Part shown: in pieces, positions 1 to 7,334 of the stretch | How the letters are laid out: every line of letters starts with the position of its first letter | How positions within the stretch are numbered: the first letter of the stretch is position 1 | Source of the DNA: Actinomycetes bacterium | Lineage (GTDB): Bacteria > Actinomycetota > Actinomycetes > S36-B12 | DNA length: 11,259 nucleotides | Reading direction: 5' to 3' | Assembly: GCA_030425745.1 (NCBI GenBank) | Contig: JAUHZW010000053.1 | Span: 1-11,259, forward strand | Made by a program: the position numbers and the translations under genes | The notes under the pieces: model-generated | Databases searched by the model: none | What the model was told of the DNA's origin: nothing | The model's input: the letters and a program-made list of their open reading frames with translations, nothing else

Positions 1-516
1 GTCACCATGAAGTACCCGGCCGTGTGGATGACGGGGGAGCAGGCGAAGGGCGAGACCCTCAGCATCGCCTTCGCCGGCGCCAACCAGCACCAGGACGCCG
101 GAGCGAAGATGGTGCACGCTGCGCCGAACACCTCATCGAACATCATCTCCAAGTCCGTGGCACGTGGTGGTGGCCGTACGTCCTACCGCGGCCTCGTCCA
201 GGTGCAGGAGGGTGCGCACGGCTCGAAGAGCACCGTGAAGTGCGACGCCCTGCTCGTGGATGACATCTCCCGATCCGACACCTACCCGTACGTGGATGTG
301 CGCGAGGACGACGTGTCGATGGGTCACGAGGCCACGGTCTCCAAGGTCAGTGAGGACCAGCTGTTCTACCTGATGTCCCGGGGCATCACCGAGGACGAGG
401 CGATGGCCATGATCGTCCGCGGGTTCATCGAGCCGATCGCGCGTGAGCTCCCCATGGAGTATGCGCTCGAGCTCAACCGCCTGATCGAACTGCAGATGGA
501 AGGGGCCGTCGGGTGA
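1..516 (+). CDS. sufB: Fe-S cluster assembly scaffold SufB (5'-truncated by window edge)
   Basis: This is the C-terminal part (about 171 residues) of SufB, the main scaffold subunit of the SufBC2D complex, which builds iron-sulfur clusters in the cytosol. The reading frame is open from base 1, so the ATG at 7 is internal and the true start lies upstream of the window. Family members are about 470-495 residues. The visible part holds the end of the beta-helix core and the C-terminal helical domain that binds SufC. The Cys codon at 241-243 (VKCDALL) aligns with E. coli SufB Cys405, and the His codon at 325-327 (MGHEAT) with His433, both implicated in cluster formation. The signature EDQLFYLMSRGI is intact. 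No intein lies in the visible part, although some mycobacterial SufB proteins carry one. The stop overlaps the sufD start. Identification is secure. Confidence 0.97.
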   Translation, partial: VTMKYPAVWMTGEQAKGETLSIAFAGANQHQDAGAKMVHAAPNTSSNIISKSVARGGGRTSYRGLVQVQEGAHGSKSTVKCDALLVDDISRSDTYPYVDVREDDVSMGHEATVSKVSEDQLFYLMSRGITEDEAMAMIVRGFIEPIARELPMEYALELNRLIELQMEGAVG

Positions 517-1655
517 CGACCACGCAGGCACCGCCCACCGATCTCGCGCCTGTCGTCGCCTCCACCGAGGTCGATGACTTCGCGATCCCACACGGTCGTG
601 AGGAGGAGTGGCGCTTCTCTCCGACCAAGGATTTCGCCCGCTTCTTCACTCTGGACCCCGCAGCGGGGTCGGTGGGGGCCGAGACATCCGAGTTCGTCAC
701 GGTCGGCGAGATCGACCACGACGACGCCGGCCATTGGACCCCGGTCGATCGCGCAGCCGCCGTGGCCCTGGCCGGCGCCCGGCGCGTCATCCGAGTCCAG
801 GTCCCGGCCGACACGGTGGTCGAGGATCCGATCGTGGTGCCGTTGGCAGGTGATTCCGCTCAGAACTACGCGCACGTCGACGTCCGCATCGGCCGTCATG
901 CCCGGGCGACCGTCGTGGTCGTCCATGATCTCGACACCGATGTCAGCGGCGCGCTCGTGACCGACGTGGGTGACGGTGCTGACCTGACCATGCTGTCCCT
1001 CATGGACGGCGCGGCCACGTCCACGCAGCTCTGGCACTGGCCGGTCCGGGTCGGACGCGACGCGACCTTCACCGGGTCGACGGTGACCATCGGCGGCCGG
1101 ATCGTCCGCATGCTTCCCTCCGTCACCTACGGCGGGCCGGGCGGCAGCGCGACCCTGCTGGGTGCCTTCCTCGCCGATGGCGGGCAGTTCATCGAGCACC
1201 GCATCCTGGTCGAGCACGTGGCCCCGCACTGCAGCAGCTCGGTCATCTACAAGGGAGCACTCGAGGGCGAGGGCACTCACACGGTGTGGGTCGGCGACGT
1301 CGTGGTCCGTCGTGATGCGGTCGGCACGGACACCTACGAGATGAACCGCAACCTGCTGCTGGACGACGGCGCAAGGGCTGACTCGGTGCCCAACCTGGAA
1401 CTCGAGACCGGCGACATCGCGAGTGCCGGTCACGCCAGCGCCACCGGCCGTTTCGACGATCAACAGCTCTTCTACCTCCAGGCACGCGGGATTCCGGAGA
1501 AGGTGGCCCGTCAGCTCGTCGTGCGCGGCTTCTTCGTCGATGTGCTGAGCCGGCTCGGGAGCCCGGTGTGGCGAGACACCGTGCTCGCGCGCATCGCCCA
1601 GCGCCTCGGCATGGACCCGGAGCTCGAGAGCACGCTCGAGGAGGAGGAGCGATGA
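513..1655 (+). CDS. sufD: Fe-S cluster assembly protein SufD
   Basis: SufD (380 aa) is the SufB paralogue that completes the SufBC2D scaffold. It supports iron entry and cluster assembly. The GTG start at 513 overlaps the sufB stop (GTGA) and has a good Shine-Dalgarno, GGAAGGGG at 498-505. Residues about 100-300 are the beta-helix repeat region. The C-terminal helical domain carries DQQLFYLQARGI, paralogous to EDQLFYLMSRGI of SufB. His307 (codon 1431-1433, in AGHASATG) fits the position of E. coli SufD His360, a cluster-assembly residue. E. coli SufD has Cys-Ser-His there, but here the Cys is replaced (Ser-Ala-Gly-His). As I recall, this GHASATGRFDD form is usual in actinobacterial SufD. The protein is somewhat shorter than E. 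coli SufD (423 aa), mainly at the N-terminus. Its stop overlaps the next start (ATGA). Confidence 0.96.
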   Translation: MTTTQAPPTDLAPVVASTEVDDFAIPHGREEEWRFSPTKDFARFFTLDPAAGSVGAETSEFVTVGEIDHDDAGHWTPVDRAAAVALAGARRVIRVQVPADTVVEDPIVVPLAGDSAQNYAHVDVRIGRHARATVVVVHDLDTDVSGALVTDVGDGADLTMLSLMDGAATSTQLWHWPVRVGRDATFTGSTVTIGGRIVRMLPSVTYGGPGGSATLLGAFLADGGQFIEHRILVEHVAPHCSSSVIYKGALEGEGTHTVWVGDVVVRRDAVGTDTYEMNRNLLLDDGARADSVPNLELETGDIASAGHASATGRFDDQQLFYLQARGIPEKVARQLVVRGFFVDVLSRLGSPVWRDTVLARIAQRLGMDPELESTLEEEER

Positions 1656-1999
1656 GTTTCGAAGCGGTCTGCGCTCTCGCGGACCTGCCGCCCGGACAGG
1701 CCAGACGGCACACGGTGGGCGATGTCGCCATGGCGGTCGTGCACACCGAGGGCCAGGTCTACGCGGTGAACGACCGCTGCTCCCACGCTGACGTCTCGCT
1801 GTCCGAGGGCGAGGTCATGGGCTGCCTGCTCGAGTGCTGGCTGCACGGTTCCGCATTCGACCTCGCCACCGGGCTGCCCCAGAGCCCGCCGGCGAGTCAG
1901 CCCATTGCGACATACGCGGTCCGGATCGTCGGCGACGACGACACGGCGACCGTCGAGATCGACCCCACACCCATCATCCACGCGAAGGAATCCCGATGA
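1652..1999 (+). CDS. Rieske [2Fe-2S] ferredoxin-like protein of the SUF operon
   Basis: This is a 115-aa soluble Rieske protein that should bind one [2Fe-2S] cluster through two Cys and two His. Both halves of the motif are visible: Cys43-Ser-His45 and Cys62-Trp-Leu-His65, with 16 residues between His45 and Cys62. This spacing is typical of Rieske ferredoxins of non-haem oxygenase systems. There is no signal peptide, membrane segment or oxygenase domain. The ATG at 1652 is chosen because it overlaps the sufD stop (ATGA) and follows the strong purine run GAGGAGGAGGAG (1639-1650); the frame is open further upstream, but that stretch overlaps sufD. Actinobacterial suf operons often carry such a gene between sufD and sufC. 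Its role is not settled: it may supply electrons for cluster assembly or be an early client of the machinery. Both are inferences. Confidence 0.93.
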   Translation: MSFEAVCALADLPPGQARRHTVGDVAMAVVHTEGQVYAVNDRCSHADVSLSEGEVMGCLLECWLHGSAFDLATGLPQSPPASQPIATYAVRIVGDDDTATVEIDPTPIIHAKESR

Positions 2000-2763
2000 G
2001 CACGCTTCAGATCACCGACCTGCACGCTTCCGTCCTCACGGACGAGGGGCCCCGGGAGATCCTGCGGGGCGTCACCCTCACCGTCGACTCCGGTTCGACC
2101 CATGCTGTCATGGGCCCCAACGGGTCCGGGAAGTCCACGTTGGCCTACGTCATCGCCGGGCATCCCAAGTACGTCGTGACCCAGGGCTCGATCACGCTGG
2201 ACGGCGCCGACGTCCTGGCGATGTCCGTCGATGAGCGAGCCCGGGCCGGCCTCTTCCTCGCGATGCAGTACCCCGTCGAGGTGCCCGGGGTCAGCGTCTC
2301 CAACTTCCTGCGGACGTCTGCCACCGCTGTCCGCGGCGAAGCGCCCAAGCTGCGCACGTGGATGAAGGAGATGAAGGACGCCATGGCGGGTCTGCAGATG
2401 GACCCGAAGTTCGCAGAGCGCAACGTCAACGAGGGCTTCTCCGGCGGTGAGAAGAAGCGTCACGAGATCCTCCAGCTCTCCCTCATGAAGCCGAAGATCG
2501 CGATCCTCGACGAGACGGACTCCGGTCTCGATGTGGATGCGCTCCGGGTCGTGTCCGAGGGATTCAACGCCTTCCGTGACGAGACCGGCGCCGGCACCCT
2601 GCTCATCACGCACTACACGCGCATCCTTCAGTACATCAAGCCCGATCACGTGCACGTCTTCGTGGACGGACGCATCGTGGAGAGCGGCGGCCCGGAGCTC
2701 GCGGCCGTGCTGGAGTCCGAGGGTTACGAGCGGTTCGTCTCAGCCGGCTCGGCTGCCTCGTGA
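1996..2763 (+). CDS. sufC: Fe-S cluster assembly ATPase SufC
   Basis: SufC (255 aa) is a soluble ABC-type ATPase. It binds SufB and SufD, and ATP-driven dimerisation reshapes the scaffold to expose the cluster site; it is not a transporter. Walker A is GPNGSGKST (40-48), the signature loop is the SufC-type FSGGE (148-152) rather than LSGGQ, Walker B is IAILDE (168-173), and the H-loop His is 206 (LLITHYTRIL). ETDSGLD after Walker B is the family D-loop. The ATG at 1996 overlaps the Rieske stop (ATGA), is preceded by GAAGGAA about 6 bases upstream, and gives the expected family length. The frame stays open upstream to 1834, but that would run through the Rieske gene. The stop overlaps the sufS GTG. 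Confidence 0.98.
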   Translation: MSTLQITDLHASVLTDEGPREILRGVTLTVDSGSTHAVMGPNGSGKSTLAYVIAGHPKYVVTQGSITLDGADVLAMSVDERARAGLFLAMQYPVEVPGVSVSNFLRTSATAVRGEAPKLRTWMKEMKDAMAGLQMDPKFAERNVNEGFSGGEKKRHEILQLSLMKPKIAILDETDSGLDVDALRVVSEGFNAFRDETGAGTLLITHYTRILQYIKPDHVHVFVDGRIVESGGPELAAVLESEGYERFVSAGSAAS

Positions 2764-4085
2764 CCCAGACGAGCCTCGTCGCCCCTCAAAGGTCCGAGTC
2801 CAGCGGCCCGAGGACGCTGGACGTCGAGCGCATCCGGCGTGACTTCCCGATCCTGGGTCGCACCGTGCGCGACGAGCGGCCGCTGGTGTACCTCGACAGC
2901 GCGGCGACGAGCCAGAAGCCCGTGCAGGTGCTCGAGGCTGAGGCGGAGTACTACCGGTCGTGCAACGCGGCCGTGCATCGGGGTGCGCATCAGCTGGCCG
3001 AGGAGGCCACCGATGCGTACGAGGACGCTCGCCGGGCGATCGCCGGGTTCGTGGGCGCCAGTGCCGACGACGTCGTGTTCACCAAGAACGCCACCGAGAG
3101 CCTGAATCTGGCCGCGTATGCCTTCTCCAACGCCACGGCAAAGGCCGCACACGCGCCGGACACCGTCGACCCGCGGTTCGTGCTGCGCCCGGGCGACTCC
3201 ATCGTCATCACACAGATGGAGCACCATGCCAACCTCGTGCCGTGGCAGGAGGTCTGCGCGAAGACCGGTGCGGTGCTGCGCTGGATCGGTGTGGACGATG
3301 ACGGCCGTCTCGAGCTTGACGAGTTGGACACGCTCATCGACAGCACCACCCGGGTGGTCTCGGTGGTGCACCAGTCCAACATCCTGGGCACCATCAACCC
3401 GGTTGAGGCCATCATGCGGCGGGCTCACGAGGTCGGAGCCATCGGCATCGTCGACGGCTGCCAGTCGATTCCGCACATGCCCATCGACGTCACGTCGTTG
3501 GGTGCAGATCTGGTTGCCTGGAGCGGCCACAAGATGCTGGGGCCCACGGGTATCGGCATGCTGTGGGGCCGACACGAGGTCCTCGACGCCATGCCGCCCT
3601 TCCTGACCGGCGGCTCCATGATCGAGACCGTGTTCATGGACCACAGCACGTATGCGGAGGCGCCCAAGCGGTTCGAGGCCGGTACGCCGATGGTCGCGCA
3701 GGCCGTCGGCACTGCGGCTGCCGCGCGGTACCTCGAGGCTCTGGGCATGGACGCGGTGGAGGCACACGAGCACCGCCTCACCGGGTATGCGCTGGAACGC
3801 CTCGACGACATGCGGGGCGTTCGCATCATCGGGCCCCGCGACAACATGCATCGGGGGAGTGCGATCTCCTTCGTGGTCGAGGGCCTGCATCCGCATGACG
3901 TCGGGCAGTTCCTGGATGATCGGGGTGTCGCGGTCCGGGTCGGCCACCACTGCGCCTGGCCCACCTGTCGGCGCTTCGGGGTCCCGGCCACCACGCGGCT
4001 GTCCACCTACATCTACAACGACACCGCCGACATCGATGTCGCGATCGAGGGCATTCGGGCGGCACAGGAATTCTTCGGAGTGTGA
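2760..4085 (+). CDS. sufS: Cysteine desulfurase SufS (type II)
   Basis: SufS (441 aa) is a PLP enzyme that converts L-cysteine to L-alanine and leaves a persulfide on its active-site Cys, which feeds sulfur to cluster assembly. The PLP-binding lysine is Lys258 in WSGHKMLGPTG. His155 (MEHHAN) matches the PLP-stacking His, and Asp232 and Gln235 (VDGCQS) match the cofactor-contact pair. The persulfide Cys is Cys398 in RVGHHCAWP. The short loop around this Cys and the adjacent sufU mark it as the SufU-dependent type II kind. A second Cys (403, PTCRRFG) follows closely. The GTG start overlaps the sufC stop (GTGA) and has no clear Shine-Dalgarno, so expression probably depends on translational coupling. 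The first 20 or so residues are a poorly conserved tail. Confidence 0.97.
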   Translation: MTQTSLVAPQRSESSGPRTLDVERIRRDFPILGRTVRDERPLVYLDSAATSQKPVQVLEAEAEYYRSCNAAVHRGAHQLAEEATDAYEDARRAIAGFVGASADDVVFTKNATESLNLAAYAFSNATAKAAHAPDTVDPRFVLRPGDSIVITQMEHHANLVPWQEVCAKTGAVLRWIGVDDDGRLELDELDTLIDSTTRVVSVVHQSNILGTINPVEAIMRRAHEVGAIGIVDGCQSIPHMPIDVTSLGADLVAWSGHKMLGPTGIGMLWGRHEVLDAMPPFLTGGSMIETVFMDHSTYAEAPKRFEAGTPMVAQAVGTAAAARYLEALGMDAVEAHEHRLTGYALERLDDMRGVRIIGPRDNMHRGSAISFVVEGLHPHDVGQFLDDRGVAVRVGHHCAWPTCRRFGVPATTRLSTYIYNDTADIDVAIEGIRAAQEFFGV

Positions 4086-4086
4086 T

Positions 4087-4551
4087 GTGAACGTCGAGTC
4101 CATGTACCAGGAGATCATCCTGGACCACTACAAGAACCCTCGAGGTCGTGGGGCGATCTCGGATCCTGCCGGTGAGTCGCACCAAGTCAACCCGACCTGC
4201 GGCGACGAGGTCACCGTCCAGGTGACCACTGACGATTCGGGGCACCTGCATGTCGGCTATGAAGGCCAGGGTTGCTCCATCTCCCAGGCGAGCGCCAGCG
4301 TGATGGCCGAGATGGTGGAGGGGCTGGACCCCACCGAGGCGGACGCCATTCGCGCGGCATTCCTCGACCTGATGCACAGCAAGGGCGCGGCCGAGCCGGA
4401 CGAGGATGTCCTGGGCGATGGGATCGCCTTCGCCGGGGTGGCGAAGTACCCGGCTCGGATCAAGTGCGCTCTCCTGCCCTGGATGGCGCTTCAGGATGCC
4501 GAGGCGAAGGCCGGCATCACCGTGACGGATGAGGGAGCAGATCGCCGATGA
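4087..4551 (+). CDS. sufU: SufU-type zinc-dependent sulfurtransferase / Fe-S assembly protein
   Basis: SufU (154 aa) is an IscU-fold zinc protein. In Firmicutes it accepts persulfide sulfur from SufS by ligand exchange and passes it to the scaffold; that role is taken from the family. The zinc ligands are visible: Cys38 and Asp40 in NPTCGD, Cys63 in GCSIS and Cys127 in RIKCALL. The insertion between the second and third Cys, which separates SufU from IscU, is present at about residues 80-110. The GTG at 4087 is chosen because it has GGAG at 4077-4080, leaves a 1-bp gap after the sufS stop, and gives the typical N-terminus (MNVESMYQEIILDHYKNPR). An ATG at 4102 would cut five residues. The frame extends upstream to 3652, but that part overlaps sufS. 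The stop overlaps the sufT ATG. Confidence 0.96.
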   Translation: MNVESMYQEIILDHYKNPRGRGAISDPAGESHQVNPTCGDEVTVQVTTDDSGHLHVGYEGQGCSISQASASVMAEMVEGLDPTEADAIRAAFLDLMHSKGAAEPDEDVLGDGIAFAGVAKYPARIKCALLPWMALQDAEAKAGITVTDEGADRR

Positions 4552-4865
4552 GCACGACCACGACCGAAGACGATGTCATCGAGGCCATGAAGGACGTCGT
4601 CGACCCGGAGCTGGGTATCAACGTCGTCGACCTCGGCCTGGTGTACGGCGTGACCATCGACGATGGGAACTGCGCCACGGTCGACATGACCCTCACCAGC
4701 GCCGCCTGTCCGCTCACCGATGTGATCGAGGACCAGACGCGAGCGGCCCTGACCGAGGTCGTCGACGATTTCCGGATCAACTGGGTGTGGATGCCACCGT
4801 GGGGCCCGGACAAGATCACCGACGACGGCCGCGAGATGCTGCGGGCGCTCGGATTCAACGTCTGA
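4548..4865 (+). CDS. sufT: SufT-like MIP18/DUF59 family protein
   Basis: This is a 105-aa single-domain protein of the MIP18 (DUF59) family. Members act late in Fe-S protein maturation, and the mycobacterial gene in the same place is called sufT. Family hallmarks are DPELGINVVDLGLVY (19-33) and the SAACPLTDVI segment with the conserved Cys54. The C-terminus (PPWGPDKITDDG, then MLRALGF) is the usual end of metal-sulfur cluster assembly factors of this type and resembles PaaD. The ATG overlaps the sufU stop (ATGA), and GAGGGAG lies at 4531-4537. It is the last gene of the SUF operon: 69 bp of non-coding DNA follow. A role in cluster delivery or repair is inferred from the family and the operon. 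Confidence 0.93.
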   Translation: MSTTTTEDDVIEAMKDVVDPELGINVVDLGLVYGVTIDDGNCATVDMTLTSAACPLTDVIEDQTRAALTEVVDDFRINWVWMPPWGPDKITDDGREMLRALGFNV

Positions 4866-4916
4866 GCCGACCTCATCGGCACGGGATGCCTCCCGTGGAG
4901 GGGTCCACGCCGACCC
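4866..4916 (+). terminator. Cluster of overlapping inverted repeats after the SUF operon (possible terminator)
   Basis: The non-coding gap after sufT is packed with short perfect inverted repeats. They are GCCGA/TCGGC (4866-4870 with 4876-4880), CACGGGA/TCCCGTG with a 4-base loop (4880-4886 with 4891-4897), CGTGGA/TCCACG with loop GGGG (4894-4899 with 4904-4909) and GGGTC/GACCC (4901-4905 with 4912-4916). Neighbouring stems share bases, so they cannot all form at once. There is no T-run after any stem, so this is not a textbook intrinsic terminator. GC-rich hairpins without a U-tract are common at actinobacterial operon ends and may slow polymerase or protect the suf mRNA 3' end. The stems were found by reading; no folding energy was computed. 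Confidence 0.4.
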
Positions 4917-4920
4917 TTCC

Positions 4921-4934
4921 TAGACTGAGCCATC
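4921..4934 (+). promoter_or_regulatory. Putative leaderless promoter (-10 TAGACT) for the ABC-F gene
   Basis: TAGACT at 4921-4926 fits the actinobacterial -10 consensus TANNNT. Its last T is 8 bases before the A of the ATG at 4935, so transcription would start at or within two bases of the start codon. The bases before the ATG (GAGCCATC) contain no Shine-Dalgarno, which fits a leaderless mRNA. No convincing TTGACA-like -35 is seen 16-18 bases upstream. This is inferred from sequence alone. Confidence 0.55.
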
Positions 4935-6533
4935 ATGATCTCGACCACTGCCCTCGACGTGCGTGCGGGATCCGCTCTCCTGCTCCACGACGCCAACCTG
5001 CGGGTCGGCAAGGGGGACCGCATCGGGCTGGTGGGCCGCAATGGTGCCGGCAAGACGACCCTCACCCGCATCCTCGCGGGCGAGACACTGCCCGCCAGCG
5101 GCGCAGTGAACATCTCGGGCACCGTCGGCTATCTCCCACAGGATCCCCGATCCGGTGACCCGCATGAGATCGCCCGCGATCGCATCCTCGCGGCACGTGG
5201 CCTGCAGGACGTCGTCCGGCGCATGCATGAGACGAGCCTCGCGATGGGCACCGATGATGAGGCCGAGCGTGAGCGCCTCATCGCCCGGTACGCGCGTGCC
5301 GAGGTCGAGTTCGAATCGCTCGGCGGCTACGCCGCGGAATCCCAGGCGTCGGCGATCGCCGCGAGCGTCGGGCTGCCCGAACGGGTCCTCGCTCAGGAGC
5401 TCGGCACCCTGTCCGGCGGTCAGCGCAGGCGGGTCGAACTGGCGCGCATCCTCTTCGGAGGATCCGACATCCTGCTTCTCGACGAGCCGACGAACCACCT
5501 GGACGCGGACTCCATCCGCTGGTTGCGGTCGTTTCTCGCCTCCTACGACGGTGGCTTCATCGTCATCAGCCATGACACCGAGCTGCTCGGCGACACGGTC
5601 AACAAGGTGTGGCATCTGGATGCCAACCGGCAGGAGATCGACGTCTACTCGATGGGCTGGTCGGCCTATCTGACCGCACGAGAGGCGGACGAAAGGCGTC
5701 GGCGCCGCGAGCGCCGCAACGCGGAGCAGCAGGCGGAGGCCCTGCGCACGCAGGCGGAGCGCATGCGGGCCAAGGCCACCAAGGCCAAGGCCGCCCAGTC
5801 CATGCTCAAGCGAGCCGATCGCATCCTGGGCAGTGCTGAGGGAGCACGTCGGACGGACAAGGTCGCCGCCCTGCGCTTCCCAGAGCCCAAGGCCTGCGGA
5901 CGCGTCCCGCTGACCGCCTCAGGACTCTCGCGCTCGTATGGATCGCTGGAGGTCTTCACCGACGTGGACCTCGCCATCGACCGGGGGAGCCGCGTGGTCA
6001 TCCTGGGCCTGAACGGTGCCGGCAAGACGACACTGCTGCGCATCCTGGCCGGGGTCGACCACGCCGACACCGGAGCCGTCGAGCCCGGCCACGGGGCAGT
6101 GGTCGGCTACTACGCCCAGGAGCACGAGACCCTCGACCCCACCGCCACCGTTCTGGAGACCATGCGGCACGCCGCACCGCACCTCGACGACACCCGGCAA
6201 CGCACCGTCCTCGGCTCGTTCCTCTTCGAGGGCGATGCGGTCCAGAAGCCGACGGGAGTCCTGTCAGGCGGAGAGAAGACCCGACTGGCCCTGGCCTGCC
6301 TGGTGGTGTCCGGCGCGAACGTCCTGCTGCTGGACGAGCCGACGAACAACCTCGATCCGGCCAGTCGTGAAGAGGTGCTGGGTGCCTTGGGCAGGTACGA
6401 GGGCGCGGTGGTGCTCGTCACGCATGACCCGGGTGCAGTCGAGGCGTTGAACCCCGAGCGCGTGCTGATCCTGCCCGATGGTGATGAGGACCTCTGGAGC
6501 GACACCTACGCCGACCTCGTGGAGCTGGCATGA
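4935..6533 (+). CDS. ABC-F family ATPase (ribosome-associated, not a transporter)
   Basis: This 532-aa protein has two ABC ATPase domains in one chain and no membrane segments, which defines the ABC-F family. Members bind the ribosomal E site and adjust or rescue translation; some give resistance to ribosome-targeting antibiotics. Domain 1 has Walker A GRNGAGKT (34-41), LSGGQ (159-163) and LLLDEPTNHLD (180-190, Glu184). Domain 2 has GLNGAGKT (358-365), LSGGE (443-447) and VLLLDEPTNNLD (463-474, Glu468). Both catalytic Glu are intact. Between them, residues about 250-300 form a very basic Arg/Lys-rich helical linker, the expected P-site tRNA-contact motif. The gene resembles mycobacterial Rv1473, annotated as a macrolide ABC transporter and found near the suf genes beside echA12. 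It overlaps the crotonase gene (ATGA). Whether it is a resistance or a housekeeping factor cannot be told from sequence. Confidence 0.93.
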   Translation: MISTTALDVRAGSALLLHDANLRVGKGDRIGLVGRNGAGKTTLTRILAGETLPASGAVNISGTVGYLPQDPRSGDPHEIARDRILAARGLQDVVRRMHETSLAMGTDDEAERERLIARYARAEVEFESLGGYAAESQASAIAASVGLPERVLAQELGTLSGGQRRRVELARILFGGSDILLLDEPTNHLDADSIRWLRSFLASYDGGFIVISHDTELLGDTVNKVWHLDANRQEIDVYSMGWSAYLTAREADERRRRRERRNAEQQAEALRTQAERMRAKATKAKAAQSMLKRADRILGSAEGARRTDKVAALRFPEPKACGRVPLTASGLSRSYGSLEVFTDVDLAIDRGSRVVILGLNGAGKTTLLRILAGVDHADTGAVEPGHGAVVGYYAQEHETLDPTATVLETMRHAAPHLDDTRQRTVLGSFLFEGDAVQKPTGVLSGGEKTRLALACLVVSGANVLLLDEPTNNLDPASREEVLGALGRYEGAVVLVTHDPGAVEALNPERVLILPDGDEDLWSDTYADLVELA

Positions 6534-7333
6534 GCGAACAGATCAGTGCTGAAGTCCTGGCAGAGACCGATGGAGCACGCGTCGAGCGACTCGGAGGTGT
6601 CGTGCACGTCGTTCTCGATGCACCGGAGCGTCGCAACGCCCAGACTCCGGCAACCTGGCGTTTCCTGTCAGCCGTTCCCGACCTGCTCGAGCCCACGGAT
6701 CGAGCAGTGATCCTGCGGGCATCCGGCCCCTCCTTCTCGGCCGGACTCGATACCCGGATGTTCACCCCGGAGGGGATCCCGGGCGAGGAGTCGATCCTGA
6801 GCATCGCAATCCGCCCCGCGGACGAGATCGATGCCTTCATCCAGCAGGCGCAGGCGGCCTTCACCTGGTGGGCATCGGTGCCTCAGGTGACGATCGCGTG
6901 TGTCCAGGGACACGCCATCGGCGCCGGCTTCCAGCTGGCCCTCGCGTGCGATCTCCGGGTGGTGTCCGACGACGTCCGCTTCGCCATGCGCGAGACGACG
7001 TGGGGGCTCGTCCCCGACCTCGCCGGCACGGGGCCGCTGGTGGCGGCTGTCGGCTACGGCCGCGCTCTTGAGATCTGCGCGTCGGGCCGATTCGTCGAGG
7101 CTGACGAGGCGATGGCCACCGGGCTGGCGCACCGCGTCGCGGCCGCCGACGCCCTGCTCCCGACGGCTCATGCCCTGCTCGAGCCGATCCTGGCTGCGGA
7201 CTTGGAGGCCGTGAGCGAACTCAAGCGCCTGCTGCAGGGCGCCGACCGGTCCGCGGATCAACCTGCCCGGGAACGGGCCGCCCAGGTCCGCCGGCTGCAG
7301 GCTCTGGCCACACCGGCGAGAACGGCACCCTGA
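6530..7333 (+). CDS. Crotonase-fold enoyl-CoA hydratase/isomerase family protein
   Basis: This is a 267-aa crotonase-superfamily protein, about the usual length of an enoyl-CoA hydratase. The fold binds acyl-CoA and stabilises an enolate in an oxyanion hole. The oxyanion segments are SFSAGLDT (around Ala71) and GHAIGAGF (around Ala132). Aligned with rat mitochondrial hydratase, Glu164 is kept as Glu155 (codon 6992-6994), but Glu144 is replaced by Gln135 (codon 6932-6934). Ordinary hydration uses both Glu, so the reaction may be isomerisation or something else. A stretch of about 20 residues (79-99) after the first oxyanion segment is longer than in short crotonases. The ATG overlaps the ABC-F stop and has GGAG at 6521-6524. 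The position next to an ABC-F gene mirrors echA12-Rv1473 of M. tuberculosis, so it is possibly an EchA12 orthologue. Confidence 0.9.
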   Translation: MSEQISAEVLAETDGARVERLGGVVHVVLDAPERRNAQTPATWRFLSAVPDLLEPTDRAVILRASGPSFSAGLDTRMFTPEGIPGEESILSIAIRPADEIDAFIQQAQAAFTWWASVPQVTIACVQGHAIGAGFQLALACDLRVVSDDVRFAMRETTWGLVPDLAGTGPLVAAVGYGRALEICASGRFVEADEAMATGLAHRVAAADALLPTAHALLEPILAADLEAVSELKRLLQGADRSADQPARERAAQVRRLQALATPARTAP

Positions 7334-7334
7334 C

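Noticed and set aside
366..1463. Minus-strand open frame (365 codons) opposite sufB and sufD
   Set aside because: It has no domain signal and lies wholly opposite two certain genes.
1834..1995. N-terminal extension of SufC
   Set aside because: It would read through the Rieske gene in another frame; the ATG at 1996 gives the family length and has a Shine-Dalgarno.
3652..4086. N-terminal extension of SufU
   Set aside because: The extra residues are a low-complexity Arg/Ser/Pro shadow of sufS; the GTG at 4087 gives the normal SufU start.
2724..4118. Long minus-strand open frame (464 codons) opposite sufS
   Set aside because: Its translation shows no recognisable domain, and sufS on the other strand is unmistakable. 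Long antisense frames are expected in DNA with strong third-position G/C bias.
4935..6533. Macrolide efflux ABC transporter
   Set aside because: There are no membrane helices and two tandem ATPase domains, so it is ABC-F; the transporter label is a known misnomer.
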